The position numbers and the translations under genes are program-made. The notes under the pieces were generated by a model, which searched no databases, was not told the origin of the DNA, and was given only the letters and a program-made list of their open reading frames with translations. From the NCBI GenBank assembly GCA_964017235.1, contig OZ024929.1:20457464-20521463 (forward strand): a stretch of 64,000 nt of DNA, written 5' to 3'. Within the stretch, counting starts at the first letter, position 1. Every line of letters begins with the position of its first letter. The DNA comes from Sabellastarte sp. h YS-2021 (Eukaryota; Annelida; Polychaeta; Sabellida; Sabellidae). Below, one piece after another: positions 30,816-44,090 of the stretch.

Positions 30816-32830
30816 CTGTTGGAAGTACAGAATTATAGTGCTTAATTTTCATCATCTGATAGACTCGAAGGCACAGATAATTTATATATAAACATATTGA
30901 GGAGGAGCTAGTCAAATTTAATGCAACCAGTTATTACCAGAGAAGACACAGGGAGGTGAGGTATGCTTCATGATAAAAATCCAAAAAAGCTGCGAACATC
31001 AAAGAACAGCCCTTATCCAAATTTTGTAGTGTAAATAAATCATTGCTCTATTTTAACAAGAAAAAGAGTGACCTCTTTACAGCCCTATTAAAGCTCTCTA
31101 AATCTGTATTTGCAAATTTACAATTATTAAACATTTCATAACTTGACAGGTAACTTGCCATTATACAGCAGGGTTGATTCTAGGAATTTCAAAAAGTGGG
31201 GGCGATCCCCCACCACTGCACAAAATGTGGGGGAGGGGCTAAAAATTCTGGGGGACGACTTTATGATACAGTTTAAACTAATGAAAAATACTTTTTCAGT
31301 TTATTTAGACATTTTTAACAGTGGACTTCTATTAATTAGTGATCAAGGCCACTTGGCTACCCAATAAGTAGTGGTTATCTACCATTGAACACCCACCTTT
31401 TAGCGAATACTTTCAAATTAATTAAATAAATAATATTTTAAATTCTATTAACAGGCTTTGATTATAATGTAACTGTACCAGAATACTAATTGATAGATAT
31501 GGTAGAATTAGCAGTTGTATGTCTGATAATATTTGCTTTAAAGCTATGTATTTTAACAAATTACATTGATTATCGGTCATTTTATGCCATTGAACAGTCA
31601 TTTAGTTTACATACAGAAGCATTTGTCCTTGACCTCTATTGTTCTCTGGCGTTCACTGGTATAATGCCACAACATACATTTATGTACAAAAGTAAATGTC
31701 GGGTGATTGTCTTGCCAAATAAAAATAAACTTCAAGCCTAGTGACAGAATTAAAAAAAAAAAGATATATTGAAAATGGTTATTTTCATCAAAGTGACTCC
31801 TGTCATGGCATTGTGGGTTTAAGTTTTCGTCTAAAGTCACAGCATCACAAATTCAGTCATTATACCATCAATTCGCATGAATACGTTGGAAAACCCCACA
31901 GAATACCATGACCTCATGAATATTAATGAGTAGTCCACAAATTCTACAAGTAAAATATTGTTAAAAAAATCCCATGAAAGTGTCAATATTTTCTATGCAT
32001 ATATGAATATTCATGAGCTCTGTGGTCCATCTAGTATTTGATCTTAAAGCAGAAAATATTGTAAAGAAACCATTATGAAAATCTGTCACCTCATTAATAT
32101 TAATGAGTTGTCCGTGAATTTTGATCTTCAAGTAAAATATTTTCTACACATACATTGTTGGGAAACCCCACAGATACGTAGGGTCAGCACCGGCTTGACT
32201 CTCCTGTTGTGGTACCAACAATCCAGTTTACTGTCAGTTTCGTTTTTCTTTCCGCCATTTTTCATATAACTATCCACTTTAAGCTTAATTTGGGTATAAT
32301 ATGTCTAAATACTGTCTGTGGCACATAATATATTTGAGTTTTTTAACATATGTAAACGATCACGAAACCACATCGTCAACATGCATTATTCGAAGAACAT
32401 TTCGATGTAAAAATCAAAACCTCGACAAACTCTCGATCCGTGCAGTGTTTCGATTTTCACGAAAATCCGCGTTTGTAGGCGAATTTATGCGCGATCCCGT
32501 GGAAAACGTGCCCTAGAAGCAACACTGATACAGTAATTGACAAACTTAATATAATATTATTTCACACAGTATATCACAAACTCACAACATATCTCACAGC
32601 TCCACACATGACTTCCTGTTCCTTTGTCAAAACAATAAAGAACATATAAATTTGAGAAAACATCTTACATTTTCATCTTATATTCATGGTAAATTAAATT
32701 AAAAAATATCTCGTTTATACATATTTCCTTTTGCAACATAGCTCATGTAAGCTCACGCTAAATTTCCACCATATCAGTGCAGACTTTTCTAAATCCCGGA
32801 TTTCGTTCAATTTCAAAGCCATAACAACCA
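30816..32830. other. Intron; no gene; short internal repeats
   Basis: AT-rich. Around 31870-32170 a phrase of the type ACCTCATTAATATTAATGAG with AAGTAAAATATT recurs two to three times in diverged form, probably an interspersed repeat. No exon supported. Confidence 0.55.
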
Positions 32831-33102
32831 GGGCCCAGTTTCACAAAGGCCTACAATCTCATTAGTAGGCTGCTAAGTCCTAGTAGTCTACTAAGCCTAT
32901 AATATCTGTTTCACTGAGATGGTTTTTACTGCAGTAATTGGTAGGCTGTCCTCACTAGAAGTCCTGCTGTCTCAGGAACTAGATAGGTCCCAAGTATCAG
33001 CTCAGTGGAACACTTTTGTAGTGGCTACTGAGGGCTTATTAAGATCTAGCTTCAATAGCATACTATCTTCTATATTTAGTAGACCTTTGTGAAACTGGGC
33101 CC
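32831..33102. mobile_element. MITE with GGGCCCAGTTTCACAAAGG ends
   Basis: The left end GGGCCCAGTTTCACAAAGG is repeated inverted at the right end (CCTTTGTGAAACTGGGCCC). Length is about 272 bp with no coding potential. The target duplication is too short to be sure of. Confidence 0.8.
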
Positions 33103-33154
33103 AGTTTTTATTTTCAGAACTGGTCCGACCACTACAACTATGTGAGAGACTTAC

Positions 33155-33625
33155 TGTTAGAGGAGCTAGTATTCGAGGACTGCTGCGTTTTCTGACTAGG
33201 CAGGGGGTTGATCTGCTGACCGCCCAGAAAGTTATTGCGGGCGTTCATCGGGCGGAAACTGGAGTAGTTGGTGTGTTGTGTTTTTGCATTGGCAGGGGGC
33301 AGCACAGTGGTGGACGCCCCTCCTCCTCCTCCTCCTCCTCCTCCCTCAATCTCTTTGTGACGATCCCTGGCATCCTGTTCCCGATCTTTCTCTCGCTCTC
33401 GATCTTGGGAAGCTGAAGTCACAAAGGAAAACCGTGGTTTACGACTCAGGTATCCTAGTACTGTATCAGACCTCGGAAGGAGAAATCCCCCCTCTTCCGA
33501 ATGATAGATCTGTTCCACCTGGGTACGTCTACGATCGCTTCTTGAGTGTGGGTTATTATTATAGTAGCCCGATGACCTGCCATGTGGGCTGGCACTACGG
33601 CTAAACGATCGCCGTGACAACCTTT
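33155..33625 (-). CDS. Host gene, internal coding exon (471 nt), Ser/Arg- and Gly-rich
   Basis: The donor GTAAGT (33154-33149) is strong. The acceptor is inferred at TACTGTAG ending at 33626; it is weak in pyrimidines, but it is the only nearby AG that gives phase 1, as needed after 37008-37249. The peptide includes RLSRRSFSRSASPHGRSSG, QIYHSEEGGFLLPRSD, LSRKPRFSFV, a charged run (DREREKDREQDARDRHKE), a Gly tract of about nine residues and an Asn/Gln/Ser-rich end. An in-frame ATG in good context at 33641-33639 precedes the acceptor, so this could alternatively be the first exon of a shorter transcript. Disordered, RS-like; family unknown. Confidence 0.7.
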
Positions 33626-35910
33626 CTACAGTAACATCCATTATTTATGTTCATGGTTGTGACCAAATATTGTGTGATGCATGTATAGATATCCTTGAGT
33701 GACTTGTGCAAAACATTTAAACAAATACATCTCTGTTTCAAAGAGCTTTCATAAACATTTTAAGTTGATTCTAAGTTTCAATAGTTAAAATACAGAGAAT
33801 CCCATTTTCAATGTTCAATGAAATAGCTTGTTTTACATTATTTGCAAAACACGATTATATTTACTAACACCAAAATAATTGTCTTTCTTTTGGGTTTACG
33901 GTATGCTATTTATCTGTATAAATCTGTCACAATAAAGCAGCTTATAATGTGATGCCTGTAAACAATCAGCTGTACTCTTCTTTTCATATTTCCCTATTCC
34001 ATATTTATCTATAACATTTCTTTATTTCACAAAGTATGTCACACTTTTGAAGATTCCCCTTGTAGGTATTGACATTGTTCAAAAGTCACTGAACAAAGGG
34101 AATTATATGTATCTAAGTATCTCAATGTCATAATAATACAGTGTATTGTTATCAATTCTACCATAACCACATCCAACATAATTACTCATATAGGTTGATA
34201 TATGTCTAAAACCCAGTTGAAGTGGAATAGATTTCATGAATCTGTAATACATTAATGCAGGCAGAAATACCCTCGATACTGACCGGGTCTATTTATTGGG
34301 AATACACTGATACATAATGAACCATTCAATTCAGTTCTTATGGCAAGGTTTGATTCTCCTCTTACAAAACTGATCAATATCTGGATTTGCCAGATAAAAT
34401 ATTCTTGCTTCTCAAATGCTTGACATTATGTATAATCTTAAATAATAAAGTTCCTGTGTAAAAGTGGACTTAAGCTGGTGTAATGAAAACATTTTCAATA
34501 TGATTGTCTTCTAATTTAACAATAAATGGGCCACTGGGTGTTTTGTCACAGTGTCTTGTAATATATTCTAGTATTTCTCAAACTAAGACAATGAGTTGAG
34601 TAAGAACTGGCTTAACTGGACAATAGAATGAAACCTACTCATCATTGATGTAACTCAATACACCTGACAACAGGATACTACTCGATGGAAAATAGCACAT
34701 ATGTTTAGTTATTTAGAGTCAAGGGTCCGGCAGCCAACTCAAGGACATGAAATGAGCAAGAGGCTAAAACTGCTTGAAAATTGAAATGCTACAATTATAC
34801 AAAAAACAGGTTAATAAACTGTAGAATATTTTTTATTTCTTGATGCACGTTACTATGGGAAAAATTTGCCGATTCTGTGTAAACATAATTATATTTTTTT
34901 TTTTGCAAATATTTCTTTAACTATATTAACTGATAAACATGTTTTATTATTAATAATATATAGATCAGTGAAAAGGTAATTTTATAGAGATTTGGTTCAT
35001 TTGTTATTACTTAAAAATCAATAGGCTAATTGCCGAGAAATCTTGAAAGTTGAAGTTCTTTATTCACTCATAATCCTTACTAAGAACACAATTTTCACAG
35101 GACATCTGTTGTGTGTGTTTTTTTTGTTTTTTGTATCCATTCCGGCAATTCTCAGACTTATTTGAAAATATCACAATGATTGATATTTTAAAACTAAACT
35201 AGAATCATTAGGAATTTTTTTGCTTGTTTGAATGATATGCATGACTATGCATAGTTATTAGTGATTCAAGGACTAAAGATTACTTACAATAGAGCAAAGT
35301 GTGTGAAACTATACACTTTTCTCTTCACTTCATGTTTATATATGCCAAGCAAATTATCGGAAATGAAAACGGTTTTTGTTCAAGTTAAAATATGGATCAA
35401 AACAATCTTACTAGTATACTACATAAACTAAAGAGTTAATTTAAATTATTGACGTGCTAGTATATCTAGCCGACGGCAATCAGTATTTCTTTAGAAAGTT
35501 TCTAGAACTGTGCATTATAAAGCTTTCTATAAATGCACCTTGCAAATTTTCATTTCAAAAGGCAATTTTCTCTCTTTATAACTGCATAGAATGCATTAAT
35601 AATTCAAATCAATGTCACTTAATGCATAAATATACCTGAAAAGGAGGGAAACAGCTTTCAGACTGAAAATGTCTGGAAAATTGTTTCCAGACAACAGATA
35701 CATAAGCTGATCAATGATTGAATGAATTAATAATTAACACATAAAAATAAACAGAAAATTGCTGAAAATGAAGATCTGGCGAGTACAGTAGAACCTCATT
35801 TATATGAACTGTATTAGGGGCACACTTTTAATTTAGACAAGTGAGCTGTTCAGATACCCGAAATCTGCCGAAATCCATGGTTAACAAGTGGGCGACAATT
35901 GAAGAACAAT
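33626..35910. other. Intron; no gene seen
   Basis: AT-rich with small frames only. Around 35788-35815 a CAGTAGAACCTCATTTAT motif resembles one end of a pogo/Tigger-like MITE, without a visible partner. Confidence 0.6.
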
Positions 35911-36395
35911 TAGTGCTGCAATGATTCTTCGGTTACTTGGAAATAAAACGATTCAGTTTAATACTCAAGTCAAGAAAAGTGAACCGGGTCTTCAAAAACA
36001 ACTAAAAGAGACGTAAAATCCACTACAAAATTTGATTTTTCTTTTAAAATATAGAATATATTTATATATTTTTTCTAATGTAAGGTGTTTCCATTTTTAG
36101 TTTTTATTTTATATGCATTTGCAAAGTTTAAATGTATGTGTAACAATGCATTTATAAGACGGCATTTTAATATATAGTATTTCGAAGACGCTTCAAATCT
36201 CGCAATATAGAAATGGTTAAAGTTTTCTGTATTTTGCAATATTTCTTTCCTCTTGTGTGCATTTTAATCGTTTTATAAAATGTTATATGTCTAAATATGA
36301 TGAAGTTTATTTCATGGACGATAATCAAGCAATTAACCGAGTCCGAGTCTGTTCCGAGGAATCGAGGTGCATTTTCGGGCTCGCTTGCAGCTTTA
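35911..36395. mobile_element. hAT-like MITE, old copy of the 39132-39662 family
   Basis: Starts TAGTGCTGCAATGATTCTTC, ends GGGCTCGCTTGCAGCTTTA, and matches 39132-39662 along its length (for example GTGAACCGGGTCTT and AATTAACCGAGTCCGAGTC in the right order). No target duplication remains, which fits greater age. Confidence 0.8.
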
Positions 36396-37007
36396 GTTTT
36401 TAGGCACTAAATCTATACCTGGTCGGTTAATGATAAAGCAGTTTAATACAATAATATTATTGTATAATGTCATTGACAGTGACCTATTCACGGTTACTTA
36501 TTTGATTCACTTCTATTTATATGGTCATTTTAAAATTTTAGAATGAAACATGGACATGATCTGGGTGTGTTTGGTTGGTAATGCATTGTTGACGTTATTC
36601 TGTTGATACATGTTGTCAGTCTGTGAATTGAAATGCGGTGAGAGATTATTAATACAAGATACAATTGACCACACATCGAGTGTCTGGCACATTATTGAAG
36701 AAATTGTGTAGTGGGGTCTAGCAAATAAAATAATACTCCAAAATTTAAACAACAGTATTTCTGTGGATGGTTTTACAAAGCACTAGAAATAAATGCTATC
36801 CGAAAATGTGTAAAATTCTGTATTATCACTCAAGCTTGACCATGCATTATACATGTATGTAGGCAGACTGGAATTCAGATCAGTTAACGCAGAGATTCAG
36901 ATTATAAAGGGCTGGATAAACAATTAACAACCAATATTGCTGTCTGTTGATTGAGTCAAAATCCGCTGTTCTCTTTACTTTGGTATTCATCACTGATTAC
37001 TGCTCAC
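36396..37007. other. Intron; no gene seen
   Basis: AT-rich sequence between the hAT MITE and the exon at 37008. Small open frames lack splice context. Confidence 0.6.
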
Positions 37008-37249
37008 CTTTCCCACTTGAAACATTCATCCCATTTTTGGACTGTTTTCTACTACTTGGACGACCTCCTTCCCCACTGTCTTTTCTTGATCTGTTTGCCA
37101 CTACCCTACGATCGTGTCTGTCCGACTGACTGCCGTTTCCATGGCGCAGGTCGTCGTTGGATGAAAGACGGTTGTTGCTAGGCGACTCATTGCTGTAGCT
37201 CCCTATGAGGTCCGAGGAAGAGTAGGGTGCTCCTTGTGTGGTTGTGGCA
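37008..37249 (-). CDS. Host gene, internal coding exon (242 nt)
   Basis: The acceptor is excellent (TTTTCTGTTTTTTTCAG ending at 37250) and the donor is AAAG/GTGAGC (37007-37002). It enters in phase 2 and leaves in phase 1. The peptide includes TTTQGAPYSSSDLIGSYSN, DDLRHGNGSQSDRHDRR, and KDSGEGGRPSSRKQSKNG. It joins in phase to 62714-63009, making an Ile codon at the join, and to 33155-33625, making Glu. Polar, low-complexity and probably disordered. Confidence 0.78.
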
Positions 37250-37466
37250 CTGAAAAAAACAGAAAACATTCTCATATTATCATATTTATTTATTTAACCT
37301 TATTTTCAGCAGAGCTTTAAAGTTAATACTTACCTTTACTGTCCATTATCACCAGATATAATTAAAATATACATAACTTGGCAAACAGTCCCCTCCAAAT
37401 CTTACAAATATGGCACAAATGTTTCCAAACTTTTAAAGTGAATGGAACAACAAAAGGCTTTCAAAA

Positions 37467-37614
37467 TACAGTCAACGTCTATTATCTGACCTCAAACCCA
37501 CTCTCCCAACTCCATTTAAACCTATTATTTTAGCTCTTCTATTATCCAACCCTTCTGTTATCCGACCTAATTGTTACTCCCCCAAAAGGGTTAGATAATA
37601 GAGGTTGTACTGTA
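37467..37614. mobile_element. pogo/Tigger-like MITE (TA target)
   Basis: Ends CAGTCAACGTCTATTATCTG and (inverted) CAGTACAACCTCTATTATCT, flanked by TA on both sides. About 148 bp, non-coding. This CAGT...CTCTATTATC terminus is typical of pogo-group elements. Confidence 0.85.
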
Positions 37615-38647
37615 TTTGGCTACTAGCAGCCCCTGTAAAAAAAGTTTTGATCATACACCATTATGGACAGAACAATTTGGTGATCTTAACAACACAAAAC
37701 AAGACAATTTTTTTCTCCAAATTAGTCCAAAACAGATCAATTAATTAATCATCAATAAACAACTTTGATAATAGCAACAAAACTGTTACTCAGAAAGATC
37801 ATAGCACACTTGCTTCTTATACATTAGGTTTGAATCTTGGATATGGCTGCTAAATGGCAAAGTTGGCAGCTGTGATACTATGTCATACCAGGTAGTATCA
37901 CTGTCAATCCAAATCGGTTCTATTGGCTTTGAAACCAATAATTTAAAAGCTGTGTATTTGAATGCTCGTCAAGAAAATGGTAAAAATGAAGCCATACATG
38001 AGCCATCAATCAAGACTGCAAAAGTCCTTTTGAGATAATTTAAGTTTAACCTAATAAACTCTTCCATTTCAATAGATTTCTCATTGTTTACCTAAAATAC
38101 CGATCCTTTTTAGTAAGTGGTCCTTAAATACTCTCAGCAATTCTTGTGGTGGTAGAAACAGCAGGAAAGAATACCATACAACCAGTTATTCATACATGTT
38201 ACTATGACCTGGCACATAGTATAGAATCCTGATCATCTAAGTTGCAAAGCTTATCTTCAACAATGAAATCACCAAATTTGACTGATAATTGGGTTTCATG
38301 TTATTTGTGTAAGGATGTACAATATTCGGTAGTTTTACGAATACCCTGTTTCCTGGTTTGCACTCCAGTTTGTTGACATTCACATCCCATTTTGAGTAGC
38401 AGTCCTACTAGCAGGGCACCCTTACACCCTGTCCCAGCCTTTACACCCAGTACAATATCTCCTTGACTGTATAACAGTACTCAAAGCACTACTTGATCCA
38501 TCCCGGCTACCATCCATCTCAAGTACAGGCCAAGTTCTTATTGACAAATACTACTGTAACTGAAACACAGAGGATCAAGGATGACCATTTATCAATGACC
38601 TACCAATGGGGATAGGAAACAATATCAGAATGCTATTTTAGGTGGTC
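37615..38647. other. Intron; no gene seen
   Basis: AT-rich; no repeat or exon that I can support. Confidence 0.6.
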
Positions 38648-38655
38648 ATCCAAGC

Positions 38656-39679
38656 TAGGGATGGGTCGGTAGGTCCGGTATCTCGGTATCGAGAGCATTT
38701 TATTGAAATACCGTGATGAGATTTTAAAACTGCCACTTCGCTAGCCAACACATATAATGGAAGGAAGAGTTAAAATAAGAAACATACCCCAAATCTGAAG
38801 ATATTATAAGCTTTTATCCCATATTTTCGTCCATTTGCAGACTTTTATAAGCAATACGTTGAGCAGAACTGCCATGTTTTGGTTACGGTACTTTATAACC
38901 TCAATTTCGTTTGTCAACTCAAATAAATGAAGGAAACCTTAAAATATTGGACAGAAACCAAAAGTATGAATTATACATTTTTAATCGCATATTCTGTGCA
39001 TTTATGAGCTTTTATTGCGACGTTGTTGAGGAAACGTGCACGTTTGTTTGGGGTGTACTAAAACGCAGAGTCCCGAATTTGGTACGGTTTTGCATTGGCG
39101 ACCTCCTGATGTACATATTGTTCATACTGACTAGGGCTGCAACGATTCCTCGGTTACTCGGAAACGAAACGATTCGGTTTAACACTCGAGTCAAGAAATG
39201 TGAACCGGGTCTTTCAAACCAATTAAAAATAGACGCAAAATCTACTACAAAATCTGATTTTCATTTAAATTTACCCATATATTTATATATTTTTCTAAAA
39301 TAAGGTGGTTTTGTTTTCCTTTTTCATATTTTAGGCATTTGCAAACTTTAAATATGTGTGTAACAATGCTTTTGTAAGACGTCAATTCAATGTAACATGT
39401 TTCTAAGACGACTCAAATCTCGCAATATAAAAATGGCTAAAGTTTCCTGTATTTTCCATTATAAATGCATCATTATTAAAAAATTCCATGAACTATCAAC
39501 ATTCTTTCCTGATTTGCATATTTTAACCATTTTATATGATGTAATATGTCCAAATATGATGCAGTGTATTTCATGGGCGATAATCAAGCGATTAACCGAG
39601 TCCGAGTCAAGTCTTGCAAAATAAGGAATTGAGGCACATTTTCGGGCTCGCTTGCAGCCTTAATACCGACCCATTCCTA
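38656..39679. mobile_element. hAT-like MITE carrying a nested second hAT MITE
   Basis: Ends TAGGGATGGGTCGGTA and (inverted) TAGGAATGGGTCGGTA; perfect 8-bp duplication ATCCAAGC at 38648-38655 and 39680-39687. About 490 bp once the insertion at 39132-39662 is set aside. A second copy of the outer element, inverted, is at 49683-50180. Confidence 0.93.
39132..39662. mobile_element. Nested hAT-like MITE (531 bp)
   Basis: Starts TAGGGCTGCAACGATTCCTC, ends TCGCTTGCAGCCTTA. Target duplication ATACTGAC (39124-39131) versus ATACCGAC (39663-39670), one base changed, within the outer MITE's right end. Same family as 35911-36395. Confidence 0.9.
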
Positions 39680-39687
39680 ATCCAAGC

Positions 39688-42259
39688 CACTAAGTATCTG
39701 CCTGTACCTGGGTTCAAACTCACTTCTATTATGTTCCTAGGTGAGTGTGTTACCCACCAAGGCTGGAAGAGTGAAAGCTTCAATAATGATTCTAACTTTA
39801 TGCTAAAGATGAAGCGGTTTTAACTTGATGCTGATATATAAGTTATACCAAACTTTTCAACTTTACGAAAAAAATAAGCTTTTTCTAATGAAATTAAAGA
39901 AATAACTGTATAGTCTGCTCACCTTTTCAAGTCACGTTTTAGAAGCAGTTTAAAATAACGAAGCCGATATGTTGAAGCTAAGTTATTGGTTGCCACAGTC
40001 GCCATATTGAATATCCAAAACATCTAGATACAATTACACTGTGTAACAGTTGAACACATAACAATGTATCCAGTGTCTTCCAGCAAGTTTACATAAACCA
40101 TATCCACAAAATGTACTGCATTGATAACATGATTTTACACCAACAGGGGCTCGAAATAGCTCTATGCAAATATCAATATATCCTATAACTGCCTTTCAGT
40201 TCCAGCATTATAAATGACAACCAATATCACTAAGTGGCAATAACTGTTGGGTCTATTGGCCACTTACAAGCTACTAAATGGATAATAGATGAATAAATCA
40301 TCAGTTACACTTTGCAATTCAAATCGTGACAATGACCGTATTTTCCATTTGCTGTCTTGGCTGAAGAATATGATAAAACACAGTTAAATCTCACACAAAA
40401 TACACTCTGAACAACACTTAAATTTAAGCAGAAAAATCCTCAACTTGATTTTTTTTTTTCAGTTTTAAAATAGAAATGAGAAAAAAAGCTGAACACAATA
40501 TCCTAGATCAGTAAATTTCTTTCATAACACATTTCATCTGATTGATAGTCACCATTGATTTCTGCATCAGGCTATTTGGCCTGTACATTTCTATCAATGT
40601 GTCAAAAAAATCTCCACAATTTTCTCGGAGTTCATGCCCTTTATGTGACAATTAACAAGTCAAGTTCAAGCACTGGATATGTGTATACTTAAAGTAAGAG
40701 ATTTAGTTTGATCATTACAAATTTAAGAACTAAAAAATAACTACTGTTTATTTTGTTTTGAGATATTTTAGCTTAGTCTTAATTTTTAACCTTATATATA
40801 TGTTTGTAATTGCAAAAATAAATAGTAAGCTTAGAAGTCTGATTTTATCTCAATTTTTTAAAGGTTAATTTGATGTACTCTTTGTCTCAATGTGAAAGGA
40901 AAGCTTTCCATGGACACTTTCTCTTTCAATTACATACAGTAATGACACAAACCATCACCTATGAGGTGACATTCACTTTTTAATTTAACCTTAAGTGTAT
41001 GTAAGAAATTCAAAAAAGAGAATCTTTACTGCATTGTTATAACAGTATTTTTCATATAGAATAGGTGAAATGATGTTAAAACTAATTCAAAAATTAAAAA
41101 AAATTGAAGATATCAAACTTAAATGTAGGGAATTTCAAGTTTGTTGGAATCTTTCGCGCACTTACTGTACACATCTTAAATACTCTGTAGCCATTATCCA
41201 CTGAAACACTCAGGAAGTGTTTCCTCTGACTTGAATACCACTAAGCCAGGCTTGATCCATGCTAATTACAAGGTGCACTTGGTCTGAATCTGCAATGGAT
41301 TCCGGATCTTTGTCACAGACCCTCCTACTAGAGCATTAATGTAATACACTCAAATTTTACCTTCAAATAAATTTGCCTCTTATTACTTATTGACAAGAAT
41401 ACTTTAACTTTACAGATGATAAACAAAACAAAGCATTTTAGGTACGAGTTCAAATTAGCACTTTACCACCTACTTTCCATTATTATTGACAAGACTGCGA
41501 ATTGAAAAGTTGAAATTACCGTAGCGCCAATTGTGACCAAATATTTGCAAATGGGCGTTTACAACAACGAAAACAACCCGGGGCTTTGGAAGAAATATCC
41601 CAAATTTTGGGAAACTGCGTTTTAGCACACACCGGCTAGAAGTAAAATATGGGGTTGGTAAACAAATCTTGATGCAATAAAAGGTGCCACAACTATTAAA
41701 ATAAGGAAAATTTTGTTACTGACATTCTTGCTATAGTATTTAGAAAGAAAAAAAATTGTTAGATATGTTGGGAGGTTAAGGAATGAAATCATGATGTATC
41801 GAATAAAGTTGTTAGATATGTTGGGAGGTTAAGGAATGAAATCATGATGTATCGAATAAACTAACAGTGATGGCTGAGAAGAAATGAATCAAAATCCTTG
41901 GGTTTCAACTTAATTAAAATAATTATTGTAAAACTGAAGACGCAAAATATCTCATTAATTTTTACTTTATTGTGTGTAAAAAGTAGCATTAAAGCTTTTT
42001 ACAGACAGCTAATTTAAAGATAATCTAAATTACAGCAATGTGCTGTAGCTCCATTACGTATTTAAAAAGTGGAAGCATTTAAATGTCATTATCAGTAGAA
42101 AATGGAGAAACAAACTATTCATGTTACTGAAAATAAAAACTTAAGGACAAACAGCTTAATTTTAATCACCCATGTGTTAAGGATTATCCTAATTTATTAA
42201 TGATATTTTTTATGTATCATCCTTTTAGGATGTTCTACTTTTGTTGACTAATGACTATA
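39688..42259. other. Intron; no gene; one 53-bp duplication
   Basis: AT-rich. A 53-bp unit (containing GATATGTTGGGAGGTTAAGG) occurs twice in tandem at about 41759-41864. Nothing else supported. Confidence 0.6.
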
Positions 42260-42334
42260 ATTCTTAATCCCATTGCGGTGTGTATCTCCCGCCGAGCATT
42301 AAAGGACAAGAAATAGCTTTTCCGAGATATTCAC

Positions 42335-43135
42335 AATTTATCATTTTCGTGTGTGAAAGCTCTTCCAAAAGTAGGCAAATGAGTTATTTGAGAAAAATTG
42401 GCTATCTACAATACTTTTAGAGATAATTCGAATTTACTCATTTTCAGTAGGTGAGTAATTACCTACGGGTCTGGAACTTCACCATGTGAAAGCTCTCCCA
42501 AAAGTAGATGAATGAGTTATTTGATAAAAAATTGGATATCTGCAATACTTTTATAGATAATTAGCATTTACTCATTTTGGGTAGGTGAATAATTAGCTAC
42601 AGGTCTGAAACTTCACCAAGTGAAAGGTCTCCCAAAAGTAGGTGAAGGAGTTATTTGACAAAAATTGGCTATCTGGAATACTTTTAGAGATAATTTGCAT
42701 TAACTCATTTTCAGTAGGTGAGTAATTACCTACGGGTCTGAAACTTCACTAAGTGAAAGCTCTCCCAAAAGTAGGTGAAGGAGTTATTTGACAAAAATTG
42801 GCTATCTGCAATACTTTTAGAGATAATTTGCATTTACTCATTTTCAGTAGGTGAGTAATTACCTACAGGTCTGAAACTTCACCAAGTGAAAGCTCTCCCA
42901 AAAGTAGGTGAAGGAGTTATTTGACAAAAATTCGCTATCTGCAATACTTTTAGAGATAATTCGCATTTACTCATTTTGAGTAGGTGCGTAATTACCTACA
43001 GGTCTGGAACTTCAGCATGTGAAAGCTCTCCCAAAAGTAGGTGAATGAGTTATTTAAGAAAAATTTGCTATCTGCAATACTTTTAGAGAAAATGCAGAAT
43101 TACTCATTTTTAGTAGGCAAGTAATTTAGCCACAG
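42335..43135. repeat. 133-bp tandem array, ~6 copies
   Basis: AGCTCTCCCAAAAGTAGGTG recurs at intervals of 132-135 bp (about 42493, 42626, 42760, 42892, 43027). Copies share ACTTTTAGAGATAATTTGCA and GGTGAGTAATTACCTAC, the last a short palindrome-like motif. Confidence 0.93.
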
Positions 43136-43219
43136 GCCTAATTTAGACATAAAGCCTACTAATAGAGTACTGTGGTGCACCCTGTAATATACTTTGCAAA
43201 CTTGAGAAGGCTAGCTATA

Positions 43220-44090
43220 ATATTTTTTTTTGTTTTGAATAACATATTTAAACAAAATACTGTAAATGTAATAGTTTTCACGTTATAACTGATTTACTCA
43301 ACAGTGATAACGTCAAAGTAGCTATTACTCAGCTATGCAATGAGCTACATGTCTGAATTTTTTCTATGTTATAGCTGACCCAAAATTAGGTGAACAACAT
43401 ATTTAAGCAAAATACTGTAAATGCAATAGTTTTCAAGTTACAACTGATTTACTCAATAGTGACAACCTGAAAATAGCTATTGCTCAGCTATGCCATGAGC
43501 TATAAGTCTGTAATTTCACGACGTTATAGCTGACCCAAAAGTAGGCGAACAACATATTTTAACAAAATACTCCAAATGCACTATTTTTCAAGTTACAAGT
43601 CATTTACTCAACAGTCAGTACCTGAAAATAGCTATTGCTCAGTTGTGCCATGAGCTACAGGTCTGTAATTTCACTATGTTATAGCTGACCCAAAAGTAGC
43701 TGAATAACATATTTACACAAATTTCTGTAAATGCAATTCTTTTCCAATTACAACTGATTTACTCAACAGTGTGAACTTCAAAGTAGCTATTACTCAGCTA
43801 TGGAATGAGCCACAGGTCTGGAACTTCACTATGTTATAGCTGACTCCGAAATAGGTGAATAACATATTGAAACAAAATACTCTAAATGTAATACTTTTGA
43901 AGTTATAAGTAATTTACTCAACAGTGATAACCTAAAAGTAGCTATTACTCAGCTATGCCATGAGCTACAGGTCTGAAATTTTACTATGTTATAGCTGACA
44001 TAAAAGTAGCTGAATAACATATTTATACAAAATTCTGTAAATGCAATAGTTTTCAAGTTACAATTGATTTTACTCATGATGGAAGTTACT
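43220..44090. repeat. ~155-bp tandem array, ~6 copies
   Basis: ATAGCTGACCCAAAA recurs about every 155 bp (43372, 43527, 43682 and diverged copies on to 43990). Each copy includes AACATATTTA, ACTGATTTACTCAACAGT and GCTATTACTCAGCTATG. Confidence 0.92.

Noticed and set aside
30617-30838. Plus-strand frame of 73 codons opposite a host exon
   Set aside because: The minus strand has consensus acceptor and donor sites in matching phase; the plus strand does not.
33278-33604. Plus-strand 108-codon frame beginning with a hydrophobic, signal-peptide-like stretch
   Set aside because: It is the complement of the Gly-rich and charged host exon; the poly-Leu is the reverse of GGA repeats, and splice sites favour the minus strand.
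38911-39303. 130-codon plus-strand open frame
   Set aside because: It runs across the boundary of two nested hAT MITEs and has no transposase or other motif.
39705-39770. tRNA-derived SINE B-box-like GGTTCAAACTC
   Set aside because: No A box or tRNA-like fold upstream at the right spacing, and no clear repeat partner; a chance match is more likely.
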